Part shown: piece after piece, positions 23,640 through 33,243 of the stretch | Layout of the letters: every line of letters begins with the position of its first letter | Numbering within the stretch: position 1 is the stretch's first letter | Assembly (NCBI RefSeq): GCF_001553785.1 | Contig: NZ_LOJP01000014.1 | Location: 62,001-126,000, forward strand | Length of the DNA: 64,000 nt | From: Actinoplanes sp. TFC3 | GTDB lineage: Bacteria > Actinomycetota > Actinomycetes > Mycobacteriales > Micromonosporaceae | Direction of reading: 5' to 3' | Notes under the pieces: model-generated | What the model was told of the DNA's origin: nothing | Database searches by the model: none | Seen by the model: the letters and a program-made list of their open reading frames with translations, nothing else | Position numbers and translations under genes: made by a program

Positions 23640-26024
23640 TCAACGGCCCGGTTGTGGCCCACCCGACGGTGCCGAGCCGGGCTGGGGACCCGCGCTGACC
23701 TGGATGCTCACGAAGCCACCCTTGATCGTGCGCCCGGACGGCTCGGTGCCGGCCGCCTGACCCTTCGGGCAGTCCGAGGCGACCTCGGCGCCGACCGCGG
23801 CCACGAATCCGGCCCCCTGCACGCGGCTGGTGGCCTCCTCGACGCTGGTGCACTTCACGCCGGGGATGTCGCGCTGCTCGCCGACCGAGATCTTCGTACT
23901 CTTCGGCTTCTTGAACTGCTGCTTGGACTTGCCCTTCATGATGTCGTGCAGGGCCTTCTCGACCGCCGGGTTCACCACGTCGTGACGCATCTTGTACGGG
24001 TGGTTCTGGTAGTCCGGGTTGACCAGGTAGCCCGCCACCGTCATCGACCGGGTGCTGATGATCAGCGAGGCCGTCTTGTCGTTGTCGGTGGTGCCGGTCT
24101 TGCCGAAGATCGGGTGGCCCACCGCATAGCGGGCCCCCGCCGCGGTGGCGTGCCCGCCGCACGAGCCCAGCTGGGCCGAGTCACCGACCGGGCAGCGGGC
24201 CGCGTCGATCGCCGCGCGGGCCACGTCGGCGGTGGTGGCGCGCTTGCAGTGCGGCTTGCCCACGTCCAGCTTCTCACCGGTCATGGTGGAGATCAGTTGC
24301 ACCGGGGTGGGTTCGCAGTACATGCCGTCGGCGGCCAGCGTGGCGTAGGCGTTGGCCATGTCCAGCGGGGTTGACGAGGACACGCCCAGGGTGAACGACC
24401 CCCAGTCGTGGGCGTACTTGGTGGCCAGGTCGTTGTCGTGCGGGTCGCGGAACTTCACGCCGAAGCGGTGCGCCACGTCGACCACCTTCTCCGCGCCGAC
24501 GCTCTCCTCCAGCGGCACGAAGTAGGTGTTGACCGAGCTGCCGAAGCCCGACCACATGTTGTACGGCCCCTTCTCACTCTGCGAGGCGTTGCGCGGGCAG
24601 TAATGGCCGTTGCACTCCGCCGGAGCCCCGGAGTCCAGATACAGCGAGCTCTTGTACTGGTACGTCGTGTTGATCGTGTACGGCAGCGGGTAGCCGTTCT
24701 CCAGCGCCGCGACCATGGTGAACATCTTGAACACCGAGCCGGCCTGGTAGCCGGTGATGTCCCCGCCCCCGCTCAGCAGCGGGTTCGTGGTGTTCGGGTA
24801 GGTGCCGCGAATCTTCTTGGCCGCCTTTTTCGGGTCCGAGGACAACTTGTTCTGCGGGTGCGGCCCACCGTCGAGTTTGTACCGGCGGTTCGCAGCCAGC
24901 GCCTTGACCCGGCCGGTGCCCGGCTGCACCGCGGCCAGCAGCAGCGCGTCGCGGTTGTTGATGCCGATCTGATCCGCCACCGCGGCCCGGGTCGACGCCG
25001 TGGCCGCCACGTCCATCGACGCCTGGATGCGGTAGCCGCCGCTTTTGAGCCGGCGCTCCCGGTCGTAGGTGTTCTTGCCGAACTCTTCGCGGCTGAGCCA
25101 CCACCGGTAGAAGTAGTCGCAGAAGAAGCCCCACTCGTTCTTCTTGACCGCCGCGCAGCCGTTGCCCGACCGCTTGGCCTCGTGCCCGAGCTTGACCTTG
25201 GTGGCGTCGGCGGCCTGCTTCGCGGTGATGTAGTTGAGGTCGCGCATGTTGCCGATCACCCAGTTGCGCCGGTCCAGCGCCGCCGGGTAGCCCGTCGGCG
25301 TGGTCGGGTCGAAACCGGTCGGCGCCTTGACCATGCCGGCCAGCAGCGCCGCCTCGGGCACGCTGAGATCCTTGGGCTTCTTCTGGAAGTAGACCTGCGA
25401 GGCCGCGGAGATGCCGTACGCGCCGTTGCCGAACGGCGCCTGGTTGAGGTAACCCTGCAGGATCTGCTCCTTGCTGAGCTCCTTCTCCACCTGCATCGCG
25501 TACTTCATCTCGGTGAGCTTGCGTTGCGGGGTGTCCTCGGTGGCGTCGACGACTTCCTGGAAGTTCTGCGCCGAGTAGGACAGCGACATGCGCACGTACT
25601 GCATGGTCAGCGTGGAGGCACCCTGCTGACCGCCGTTGGATTCGCTGTTGTTGCTGACGATCGCGCGGGCCACGCCCTTGAGGTCGACGCCGTTGTGCTT
25701 GTAGAACTTGTGGTCCTCGGCCGCGACGATGGCGTTGAGCATGTTCTTGCTGATGTCCTTGAGCGGGACGTCGCTGCGGAACTCATCGTAGAAGACCGCG
25801 ATCTCGGTCTTGCCGTCGGCGGCCACCACCCGGCTCACCTGCGGGGCGGTGGCCTTGCGCAGCTCGCTGGGCAACGCGGCGAACGACTCGCCGCCGGCCT
25901 TGGCGGCCAGCCCGGACATGGCCACTGCCGGGAACGCAGCCGCCGCCACGACGACGCCGGAAAGCAGGCCGCAGACGGTCAGCATGCCGGCGTTGGTGAA
26001 GAAATTGCGGTCAGATCGGCGCAT
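23640..26024 (-). CDS. Class A penicillin-binding protein, mirror copy
   Basis: Identical in protein to the gene at 19443-21827: a GT51 glycosyltransferase domain and a penicillin-binding transpeptidase domain (SVFK, SVN, KTG) behind one membrane anchor, ending in a PASTA-like tail. It lies between the glycosyltransferase and the truncated kinase in mirrored order. Confidence 0.93.
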   Translation of the reverse strand: MRRSDRNFFTNAGMLTVCGLLSGVVVAAAAFPAVAMSGLAAKAGGESFAALPSELRKATAPQVSRVVAADGKTEIAVFYDEFRSDVPLKDISKNMLNAIVAAEDHKFYKHNGVDLKGVARAIVSNNSESNGGQQGASTLTMQYVRMSLSYSAQNFQEVVDATEDTPQRKLTEMKYAMQVEKELSKEQILQGYLNQAPFGNGAYGISAASQVYFQKKPKDLSVPEAALLAGMVKAPTGFDPTTPTGYPAALDRRNWVIGNMRDLNYITAKQAADATKVKLGHEAKRSGNGCAAVKKNEWGFFCDYFYRWWLSREEFGKNTYDRERRLKSGGYRIQASMDVAATASTRAAVADQIGINNRDALLLAAVQPGTGRVKALAANRRYKLDGGPHPQNKLSSDPKKAAKKIRGTYPNTTNPLLSGGGDITGYQAGSVFKMFTMVAALENGYPLPYTINTTYQYKSSLYLDSGAPAECNGHYCPRNASQSEKGPYNMWSGFGSSVNTYFVPLEESVGAEKVVDVAHRFGVKFRDPHDNDLATKYAHDWGSFTLGVSSSTPLDMANAYATLAADGMYCEPTPVQLISTMTGEKLDVGKPHCKRATTADVARAAIDAARCPVGDSAQLGSCGGHATAAGARYAVGHPIFGKTGTTDNDKTASLIISTRSMTVAGYLVNPDYQNHPYKMRHDVVNPAVEKALHDIMKGKSKQQFKKPKSTKISVGEQRDIPGVKCTSVEEATSRVQGAGFVAAVGAEVASDCPKGQAAGTEPSGRTIKGGFVSIQVSAGPQPGSAPSGGPQPGR

Positions 26025-26084
26025 CGGTTCCCCGAGATCGTTTCATGTGCGGACGCGGCGGAGGGTACCCGGTGCGCGCAAACC

Positions 26085-27254
26085 TCAGGACCGGAGGTCG
26101 GTGAACAACGTCTCCCACCTGGCTGCGATCACCGGCATCGAATAATCGGCGCTGGTCACGCGGGCGGCGGCGGCGAACTTCTCCCGCTCGTGCGGCTGGG
26201 TGATCATCCGGATCATCCCGGCGGCCAGGGCATCGACATCCTCGGCCGGGATCAGCAACCCGTTCACCTCGTTCTCCACCACCTCGGCGGGCCCGGTCGG
26301 GCAGTCGAACGCCACCACCGGCAGCCCCGCACCCATCGCCTCGAGCAGCACCATCGGCAGCCCTTCCTTGCGGGAGCTGAGCACGAACGCCGACACCTTG
26401 TTCAGCTCGGCGTCCAGGTTGCGGGTCAGCCCGCGCAGGCGCACGACGCCCTTGAGCCCGCGCTCCTCGATCTGGGCGGTCAGCTTGGGCCGCGCCTTGC
26501 CCTCGCCGAAGATGTGCAGCTGCCAGTCCGGGTGCACGGCATGCACCTGCACGAACGCGTCGATCAGCAGATCGAAACCCTTCTGCCGGCTCAGGCGTCC
26601 GGCCGCGAGCAGGATCGGGGCACGCTTTTGCCCCGGTACGTCCGGACGCGGCGGAACGCCGTTGGGAATGCGCTCCAGCCGCACCCTCGCACCCACCGCG
26701 CCGCGATACTCGGCCAAATCGGCTTCGGTCAGCACGGTGACCGCGTCCAGTCGCGGGTAGGCGCGCACGATCGCCTCGCGCAGCGCCGGCTTGTAACTGC
26801 TCAGGTTCATGTGGTCCTGACCCACCCGCACCAGCCGGCGCGGCGCGAACCAGGCCGACATCAGGTTGAGCCCGGGCCGCGTGGTCACCAGCACGGCGTC
26901 GCGCTGGGCGCGCACATAGCGCAGCACCTTGAAGTCGACCAGCGGATCCCAGCGGCGGTAGCGGAAGTCGTGGCGCTGCGGCATCGGGTTGGCGAAGCGC
27001 CGCGTCTTGCGCCAGAACCGCGAATTCGTGCCCGGTTTGTCGGTCCACCGCGAGCCGTCCTCGCGCAGATCCGTCAGCGACACCAGGCGCACCCGCGGGT
27101 CGAGGGGGAACACCATCTCCCGGGTCGAGCGGTACACGCTGGCGACCTCGACGTCATGCTCGGCGCACAGGGCATTGGCCTGGTTGACGACCGTACGGAT
27201 GGTGCCACCAGTCCCGTACGCGTTGTGCAACATATACCGGATTTTCACTGCCAC
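26085..27254 (-). CDS. Glycosyltransferase family 4 protein, mirror copy
   Basis: Same 389-aa GT-B enzyme as at 18213-19382, including the E-x7-E motif (EGLPMVLLE) and GTG start. No sequence difference is visible between the two copies. Confidence 0.9.
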   Translation of the reverse strand: MAVKIRYMLHNAYGTGGTIRTVVNQANALCAEHDVEVASVYRSTREMVFPLDPRVRLVSLTDLREDGSRWTDKPGTNSRFWRKTRRFANPMPQRHDFRYRRWDPLVDFKVLRYVRAQRDAVLVTTRPGLNLMSAWFAPRRLVRVGQDHMNLSSYKPALREAIVRAYPRLDAVTVLTEADLAEYRGAVGARVRLERIPNGVPPRPDVPGQKRAPILLAAGRLSRQKGFDLLIDAFVQVHAVHPDWQLHIFGEGKARPKLTAQIEERGLKGVVRLRGLTRNLDAELNKVSAFVLSSRKEGLPMVLLEAMGAGLPVVAFDCPTGPAEVVENEVNGLLIPAEDVDALAAGMIRMITQPHEREKFAAAARVTSADYSMPVIAARWETLFTDLRS

Positions 27255-27334
27255 AAACTAGTGGTCGCGGTCAACTCGTGGGAGAACCTTCATGCCCGAG
27301 TAATTCGCTTGGCGCACCGGTTCATCATGGTCGC

Positions 27335-28957
27335 ATGGAGTTCACCCTGCTCGGCGGTGTGCGCCCACGCGCGGGAACCCAGGTTCTGTCGCTCATCGGA
27401 CTGGCCCCCGGCGCTCCCGTGGCCGTTGGCCCGGCCACTGTGGACGGCGCGGCCGCCCTGGACCGGCTCGCAGCGCTCATCGAAACCGCCGGGGTGGTTG
27501 CGGCCGGCGCCGACGTCGATCTGGGCGACGGGTTCCGCTCAGCCCGCATCGACGGCGGTACGGGAGACCGGCGCGACGCCCTGGTCGCGCTGCTGACCAC
27601 CGGGCAGGCCGGCGGCCACGATCCGATCCTGGTGAACCTTTTCGGACAGTCGGGCGCCGCCGCAGCCGCCGCTCGGGCCGGGCACCGCTTCGCCGCGCTG
27701 CGCCTGGCCGCCTCCGCCGCCGGACTGCTCGACCCCGCCGGCCTCGACGCCGTGCTGGTCAGCGTTGCCATCACCGCCGCCCTGACCGATTCCTGCACGG
27801 CCCTGGAGCAGCACCGCACCGCCATCGACGAGGCCGCCGGGTTGCTGACCACCCGCGAGTACACCGAATCGGCACGCCGGGTCGAGGGACTCACCCGGCA
27901 CCCCGCACGCCCGGCGAACTACCTGCGCAACCTGGTCCCGGCAAATGCCGAGGAGCGGCTCAGGGTGGCCCGCGACTACGGCGAGTCGGTGCTGCGCCGG
28001 GCCTGTGTAGTGCTCGGCGACACCCGGATCCCGCCGCAGGTGCGGGCGGAGTTCCTGGACACCGGCACCGAGTGGCTGGCCGATTTGACCCATGCCATCG
28101 CGCGGCTCAACGGCTACCCCGAGGGTGTCGTCGCGCCCGGTCCCGGCCGCCCGGCTTCTCTGCTGCCGGATCCGGCTCACCCGGAGGCGGCGGCGTTTCG
28201 TGACGAGAACTACCACGTGGCTGTGGACGTACCGGAAGATGCGAATTTTCCCGAATTTCCGGCTCGACGGCGGGCGGCCCGGCGCCCGTCGGCGACGATG
28301 CGCGGGGCCGGCGCCTGGGGTGCTCAGCTGGCCCGGGTGGCCGCCGCGCAGGAGCTGAACCCGCTGCTCACTGACCTGATCAAGCAGGGCATGCGGCCCG
28401 TGACGCTGACCCGGGCGGTGCGCGAATGGCTCGCCCGCGATGGCGAGGTGGGGGAGTTGTGGAGTGCCACGGCCCGGCGCCCCCTCACCGCGGCGATTCA
28501 AGAGCTTGCCGGGGAGGTACGCCCCAAGCTCACCCCGCTGACCCATGACGCACCTCTGCCCGCGGCGTTGCGTCCGCTCGCCAGGAACCCCGGCATCGCC
28601 GCCGCCCGCACGGCGCAGTTGGCGGCGCTGCGGCTGCGATCAGCCCTCGGCCGGCTGCTGCGAGCCGACGCCCCCGAACTGGCCCGCGCCATGACCACCA
28701 ACCCCGACGACCGGCTGCTGCGGGCCGCCGAGATCGCCGTCACCAGCTGGGGTGGCCTACCCGGCGCCGCGGTCAAGGCGGTGCGGGCCCGCGGCCAGAT
28801 CTGGCAGCCACCGAGCCGGTCCACCTTGACCACCGGGGTGTGGGAGCAGGCGTGGGCGGACGCGGCCGAGCTGGGCGGCACACCGGATAAGTTCTGGGAC
28901 CGCCTCGCCGAGCACGGCCTGCTGTCGCCGGCGTCGTGGCGGTCGCGTCAGGGCTGA
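27335..28957 (+). CDS. Large uncharacterised cytoplasmic protein, mirror copy
   Basis: 540-aa helical protein identical to that at 16510-18132; the function is unknown. Read in this orientation it starts at ATG 27335, 80 bp from the divergent glycosyltransferase start, and its stop lies 5 bp from the converging lipoprotein gene. Confidence 0.75.
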   Translation: MEFTLLGGVRPRAGTQVLSLIGLAPGAPVAVGPATVDGAAALDRLAALIETAGVVAAGADVDLGDGFRSARIDGGTGDRRDALVALLTTGQAGGHDPILVNLFGQSGAAAAAARAGHRFAALRLAASAAGLLDPAGLDAVLVSVAITAALTDSCTALEQHRTAIDEAAGLLTTREYTESARRVEGLTRHPARPANYLRNLVPANAEERLRVARDYGESVLRRACVVLGDTRIPPQVRAEFLDTGTEWLADLTHAIARLNGYPEGVVAPGPGRPASLLPDPAHPEAAAFRDENYHVAVDVPEDANFPEFPARRRAARRPSATMRGAGAWGAQLARVAAAQELNPLLTDLIKQGMRPVTLTRAVREWLARDGEVGELWSATARRPLTAAIQELAGEVRPKLTPLTHDAPLPAALRPLARNPGIAAARTAQLAALRLRSALGRLLRADAPELARAMTTNPDDRLLRAAEIAVTSWGGLPGAAVKAVRARGQIWQPPSRSTLTTGVWEQAWADAAELGGTPDKFWDRLAEHGLLSPASWRSRQG

Positions 28958-28962
28958 TCGCG

Positions 28963-29481
28963 TCAGGGCTGATACAGCTCGGCGATGCGCGCCAGGGTGC
29001 CGTCACGCAGCGTGATCACCACTGCGGCATCGTTCTGCGCCAGGGTGCGCACGTAGGCGGACGTGACCTTGCAGGTGGCGCCCTTGTCCATGTCGCCGAG
29101 GCAGTCGCCGGTGCCGTCACCCATGCCCCGCAGCTCGACGCCGGCGCGCATCGCCAGCGTCACCCGGGTGTTGCTGTTGACGATGATCAGCTCCTGCGCG
29201 CAGCGGTTGTCCACCGGGTCGATGTGCATCTTTGCGCAGTACTGCTGGGCCTGCGCGAACACGATGGGCTCGACGATCGCCGCCCGGTTGCCCGGGTCGA
29301 AGGTGAGCAGCTTGGCGCTGGTGACCACGTCCCCGGTCAGCGCGGGAAACACCGGCTGCAACTCGCCGGTGGCCGCGCTGGACGACGGCGCCGCAGACGC
29401 GGTGCCGGTGCTGTCCGGGGCGGGGCCGGTGCACGCGGCCAGCGCGAGCAGCATCGGGACGAGAGCGGCGAGCGGGCGCAT
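28963..29481 (-). CDS. Putative Cys-containing lipoprotein, mirror copy
   Basis: 172-aa lipoprotein identical to 15986-16504: lipobox Cys near residue 16, a Ser/Ala tether, and four further Cys in the mature domain. Its ATG shares one base with the stop of the upstream lipoprotein gene. Confidence 0.75.
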   Translation of the reverse strand: MRPLAALVPMLLALAACTGPAPDSTGTASAAPSSSAATGELQPVFPALTGDVVTSAKLLTFDPGNRAAIVEPIVFAQAQQYCAKMHIDPVDNRCAQELIIVNSNTRVTLAMRAGVELRGMGDGTGDCLGDMDKGATCKVTSAYVRTLAQNDAAVVITLRDGTLARIAELYQP

Positions 29482-30137
29482 CAGAACGTCGACAGCTCGA
29501 TGTGCCCGTCGGGCAGGCGGGCCCCGGAGGCGTCATAGGCACCCAGGTCCGACCATTGGCTGCTGTCGTGCACGTCGGCCGGGTCGAACCAGAACACCGT
29601 GGTGCCCGGGTCCTCGCTCCAACGGGCCAGGTGGGCGGTGAGCGTGCGCCCGGTGTCGCGTACGGTGATCGACGCCGGCGTGCCGGAGTAGTAGCCGAAC
29701 GCGGGCTGCACCGACTTGGCCCCCAGATCCATCTGCGCCTGCATCGGGTGGAAACCGGGCGTGGTGGCGGTGCCCTGGTATTCGCTGATCGTCAGGTCCT
29801 CGGTGACCACGTTACCCGGGCGGCGCACCCCGATGGCGAAGCCGAAGTCGCTGGTGTCGTTGACGGCGCCGCCGGTCACGGCGTAGATGACGTACCGGTC
29901 GCCGGTGCCGTCCTTCAACCCACCCAGGTCGATGACCTCGCCGAGTGGGCCCTTGACGCCGTTGCCGGACTGGATGCGTGGCTTCTTGCCCGCCTCGGGT
30001 GCCTTCGACGCGGGGACCGAGGGTGCCGGTGCGGCGGTGTGCCAGGCCGGGGCGCCCGCCGGGCCGGTCGGTGCGCACCCGGCGACCGCCAGCGTCACGC
30101 CCGCGAGCAGGGCGGCGCCGGCCCGGCCGAGGGTCAT
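29481..30137 (-). CDS. Putative lipoprotein, mirror copy
   Basis: 218-aa lipoprotein identical to 15330-15986 (lipobox AVAGC, Pro/Ala tether, beta-rich domain). No family recognised. It follows the second sugar-binding gene by 20 bp. Confidence 0.75.
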   Translation of the reverse strand: MTLGRAGAALLAGVTLAVAGCAPTGPAGAPAWHTAAPAPSVPASKAPEAGKKPRIQSGNGVKGPLGEVIDLGGLKDGTGDRYVIYAVTGGAVNDTSDFGFAIGVRRPGNVVTEDLTISEYQGTATTPGFHPMQAQMDLGAKSVQPAFGYYSGTPASITVRDTGRTLTAHLARWSEDPGTTVFWFDPADVHDSSQWSDLGAYDASGARLPDGHIELSTF

Positions 30138-30157
30138 GACCCGCTCGCCCGGCAGGC

Positions 30158-31264
30158 TCAGAGGATGCCCGCCGACTTGCAGTCCTGCGCGAAGCGGCCG
30201 GTGCACAGCGCCTTCTTGGTGACGAAGCCGTCCTTGATCACCGACGCGACGTCCTTCTTCATGACCTGGATCGGCGACTCGAGCTTGGCCGGCACGTAGG
30301 CCCCGGACTCGGGGTCCTTGACCCGGTCGTCGGCGGTGACCTTCTCGCCCTTGAACAGTCCGATCGCGAGTTTGGCGGCGGCGTCCGCCTCCTTGCGGAT
30401 CGGCTTGTAGACGGTCATGCACTGGTCGCCCGCCAGGATGTTCTGCAGCCCCTGGACCTCGGCGTCCTGCCCGGTCACCGGCACCTTGCCGTTACGCTTG
30501 CGCTCCTTGAGGATCTCGATGGCCGCGCTGGCGATGGTGTCGTTGGCCGCCAGCACGGCGTCGATTCTGCCGCCGGTCTGGACGTACATCTCGCGGAACA
30601 CGGTGACCGCTTCCTCGCGCTTCCAGCCGGCCACCGCCTGGTCGGGACCCTTGAGGTAGGAGCCGTCGTCGAACTTGGGACCGAGGACCGTGTCCGCGCC
30701 GTCCTTGAACAGCGTCGCGTTGTTGTCGGTGGTCGAGCCGTTGAGGTAGACGATCCGTGGGGTCTTGACCTTCTTGCTGCTCAGGCACTGCATGAGACCC
30801 TTTGCCTGCTGCTGGCCGACCGCCTCGTTGTCGAAGCTGACGTAGTAGTCGGCGCCGCCGTTGAGCGTCAGCCGGTCATAGTCGATGGTCTTGACGCCAT
30901 TGGCCCGCGCCTTGTCCAGCACGTACTTGCCGCTGTCGGGGTCGAGGGCCGCGATGATCAGCACGGTCGCGCCGTCCGCGATCATCTTGTCGCCGAGGCT
31001 GCGGAACTTCGCCGGGTCGCCCTGGGCGTTCTCGATCTCCACCGGGACGTCGGCGGCGTCGAAGGCGGCCTTGAGCAGCTTGGGGTCGTCGGTGCCCCAG
31101 CGCTGGCTGGTGGTGGTGTCGGGCAGGATCACCCCGACCTTGCCGGTGCCGTCGCCGCCGCGCGCGGGCACGGCCTTGGCGTCGCCGCCATCATCACTGC
31201 AGGCTGCAGTGCCGCTCAGGGCAAGCAGCCCGGCGGCCACAAGGGAAACCAGTCTCCGGCGCAC
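30158..31264 (-). CDS. Sugar-binding lipoprotein copy 2, mirror copy
   Basis: 368-aa XylF/ChvE-type binding protein identical to 14203-15309. It sits 93 bp from its tandem paralogue at 31358-32464, again without permease or ATPase genes nearby. Confidence 0.88.
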   Translation of the reverse strand: MRRRLVSLVAAGLLALSGTAACSDDGGDAKAVPARGGDGTGKVGVILPDTTTSQRWGTDDPKLLKAAFDAADVPVEIENAQGDPAKFRSLGDKMIADGATVLIIAALDPDSGKYVLDKARANGVKTIDYDRLTLNGGADYYVSFDNEAVGQQQAKGLMQCLSSKKVKTPRIVYLNGSTTDNNATLFKDGADTVLGPKFDDGSYLKGPDQAVAGWKREEAVTVFREMYVQTGGRIDAVLAANDTIASAAIEILKERKRNGKVPVTGQDAEVQGLQNILAGDQCMTVYKPIRKEADAAAKLAIGLFKGEKVTADDRVKDPESGAYVPAKLESPIQVMKKDVASVIKDGFVTKKALCTGRFAQDCKSAGIL

Positions 31265-31357
31265 GAGATCTCCTCCAGGGGCGAAAGCGCGGCAAAGGCT
31301 ACCAGTGCCCGGGGCCACACTCTTGCTGGAGGTGCTCGTCGTGATCGATCTGTTGCG

Positions 31358-32464
31358 TCAGCCGATCCCCGCCCGGGTGCACGCCACGGCGAAGCGGCCG
31401 CTGCACACCGCCTTGCTGGTGGCGAAGCCGTCGGCGATGACCGAGGCCACGTCCTTCTTCATGATCTGGATGGGCGACTCCAGCACGGCGGGCACATAGG
31501 CCCCGGACTCGGTGTCCTTGACCCGCGCGTCGGCGACGGCCTTGTCGCCCCTGAACAGCCCGATCGCCAGCTTGGCGGCGGCGTCGGCCTCGCGCTTGAT
31601 GGGCTTGTAGACGGTCATGCACTGGTCGCCGGTCAGGATGTTCTGCAGCGCCTGCACCTCGGCGTCCTGCCCGGTCACCGGCACCTCGCCGTTGCGCTTG
31701 CGCTCCTTGAGGATCTCGATCGCGGCGCTGGCCACGGTGTCGTTCGCCGCCACGACCCCGTCGATCCTGCCGCCGGTCTGGTTGAACATCTCGCGGAAGA
31801 CCGTCACCGCTTCTTCGCGCTTCCAGCCGGCTACCGACTGGTCCGGTCCCTTGAGGTACGACCCGTCGTCGAACTTGGGTCCGAGCACCGAGTCGTAGCC
31901 CTGCTTGTACTGTGAGGCGTTGTTGTCGGTGGGCGCGCCGTTGAGGTACACGATGCGCGGTGTCTTGACGCCCTCGGCGCTCAGGCAGGAGACCAGGCCC
32001 TTGCCCTGTAGCTGACCGACCTCTTCGTTGTTGAAGCTGACGTAGTAGTCGGCGCCGCCGTTGAGGGTCAGCCGGTCGTAATCGATGGTCCTCACACCGT
32101 TCGATCGAGCCTTGTCGAGAACGTACTTGCCACTGCCGGCGTCAAGATTTACGATCATCAACACGGTCACACCGTCGGCGATCATGCGGTCGCCAATGGT
32201 TTTGAAGGTGTCCGGGTTGCCCTGCGCGTTGTCGATCTCCACCGGGACCTTGGCGGCGTCGAAGGCGGCCTTGAGCAGCTTCGGGTCGTCGCTGCCCCAG
32301 CGCTGGCTGGTGGTGGTGTCGGGCAGGATCACGCCGACCTTGCCGGTGCCGTCGCCGCCCCGGGTGGGCACGGCCTTGGCGTCACCGTCGTCGTCGCTGC
32401 ACGCGGCGGTGCCGGTCAAAGTGAACAGGACGGCCGTGGTGAGGGCCACGAGTTTACGGCGCAC
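31358..32464 (-). CDS. Sugar-binding lipoprotein copy 1, mirror copy
   Basis: 368-aa XylF/ChvE-type binding protein identical to 13003-14109, with lipobox TGTAAC and GTG start after AAGGAG. Confidence 0.88.
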   Translation of the reverse strand: MRRKLVALTTAVLFTLTGTAACSDDDGDAKAVPTRGGDGTGKVGVILPDTTTSQRWGSDDPKLLKAAFDAAKVPVEIDNAQGNPDTFKTIGDRMIADGVTVLMIVNLDAGSGKYVLDKARSNGVRTIDYDRLTLNGGADYYVSFNNEEVGQLQGKGLVSCLSAEGVKTPRIVYLNGAPTDNNASQYKQGYDSVLGPKFDDGSYLKGPDQSVAGWKREEAVTVFREMFNQTGGRIDGVVAANDTVASAAIEILKERKRNGEVPVTGQDAEVQALQNILTGDQCMTVYKPIKREADAAAKLAIGLFRGDKAVADARVKDTESGAYVPAVLESPIQIMKKDVASVIADGFATSKAVCSGRFAVACTRAGIG

Positions 32465-32874
32465 GACGACAACTCCTTGGGGGCGAGAGCCCGGCCGACG
32501 CTACCCGCGTCCGCAACCACGATCACCACGCTGCCCGCGGTTGCTGGCCGAGCGTCGCTTCATGCTGTCTGAGCAGCGGATACCCCTTCGCCTGATCGGG
32601 CCGGGAGGCCCCTGAAAACGAGGGTCCCGCGAATACGGCAGGACACCGCAAGATCCCCGCAACCGGTCTTTTGCCGCGCTGGCGCGGTGCCGGGGTGACG
32701 GACCCCCGCCGTGGCCACCTGACCCGTCGCCTCACCCCGAAGCCTTCTGACCGGATCCACCGGTGAGAGGGGCCACGCGCGGAGGCCGCCGTTTCGCACC
32801 CAAGTTCGCGGCCCGGCCGCCGAAGGGGTTGTCACAGGCGCACCACCGACCCCGCTACCGGGCAGGGCTCACGG
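32465..32874. other. Non-coding gap, mirror copy
   Basis: Mirror of 12593-13002, about 400 bp between the sugar-binding gene and fliQ. No gene was recognised; it holds the promoters of both divergent genes. Confidence 0.5.
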
Positions 32875-32930
32875 GAGTGCACTCGCGGCTTGAGGATTCC
32901 GGCGGTTGCGAACCGGAATGCAACCGTCCT

Positions 32931-32947
32931 GCACTCCACGGGAGTGC
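32931..32947 (+). promoter_or_regulatory. fliQ leader hairpin, mirror copy
   Basis: GCACTCC-ACG-GGAGTGC with the Shine-Dalgarno in the right half of the stem, 3 nt before GTG 32951. The upstream palindrome GAGTGCACTC is at 32875-32884. Confidence 0.45.
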
Positions 32948-32950
32948 CGG

Positions 32951-33238
32951 GTGGCCGAACAGGCGGGTATGACCGACACACAGATCGTGGAGCTGGGCCT
33001 GCAGGCGATGACGATCGCGGCCAAGATGTGCGCGCCGGTGCTCATCACGGCGCTGGTGATCGGTTTCGCCATCTCGCTGTTCCAGTCGGTGACCCAGATT
33101 CAGGAAGCGACGCTCTCGTTCGTCCCCAAGGCCGCCGGGGTGGGCGCCGCCATCCTGTTCTCGGGCAACTGGATGCTGCACGAGATGGTCACCTACACCA
33201 CCCAGCTGTTCGAGCGCATCCCCGACCTGATCTCGTAG
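32951..33238 (+). CDS. fliQ: Flagellar export protein FliQ, mirror copy
   Basis: Same orphan FliQ as at 12229-12516, with two transmembrane helices and the SVTQIQE loop. The internal ATG start would be 32969. No flagellar neighbours. Confidence 0.85.
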   Translation: MAEQAGMTDTQIVELGLQAMTIAAKMCAPVLITALVIGFAISLFQSVTQIQEATLSFVPKAAGVGAAILFSGNWMLHEMVTYTTQLFERIPDLIS

Positions 33239-33243
33239 GGTCG

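Noticed and set aside
24408..27596. A 1062-codon open frame antisense to the PBP and glycosyltransferase genes (and its mirror at 17871-21059)
   Set aside because: Composition rich in His/Arg/Gly/Val with no domain; it is the shadow frame of well-supported genes on the other strand.
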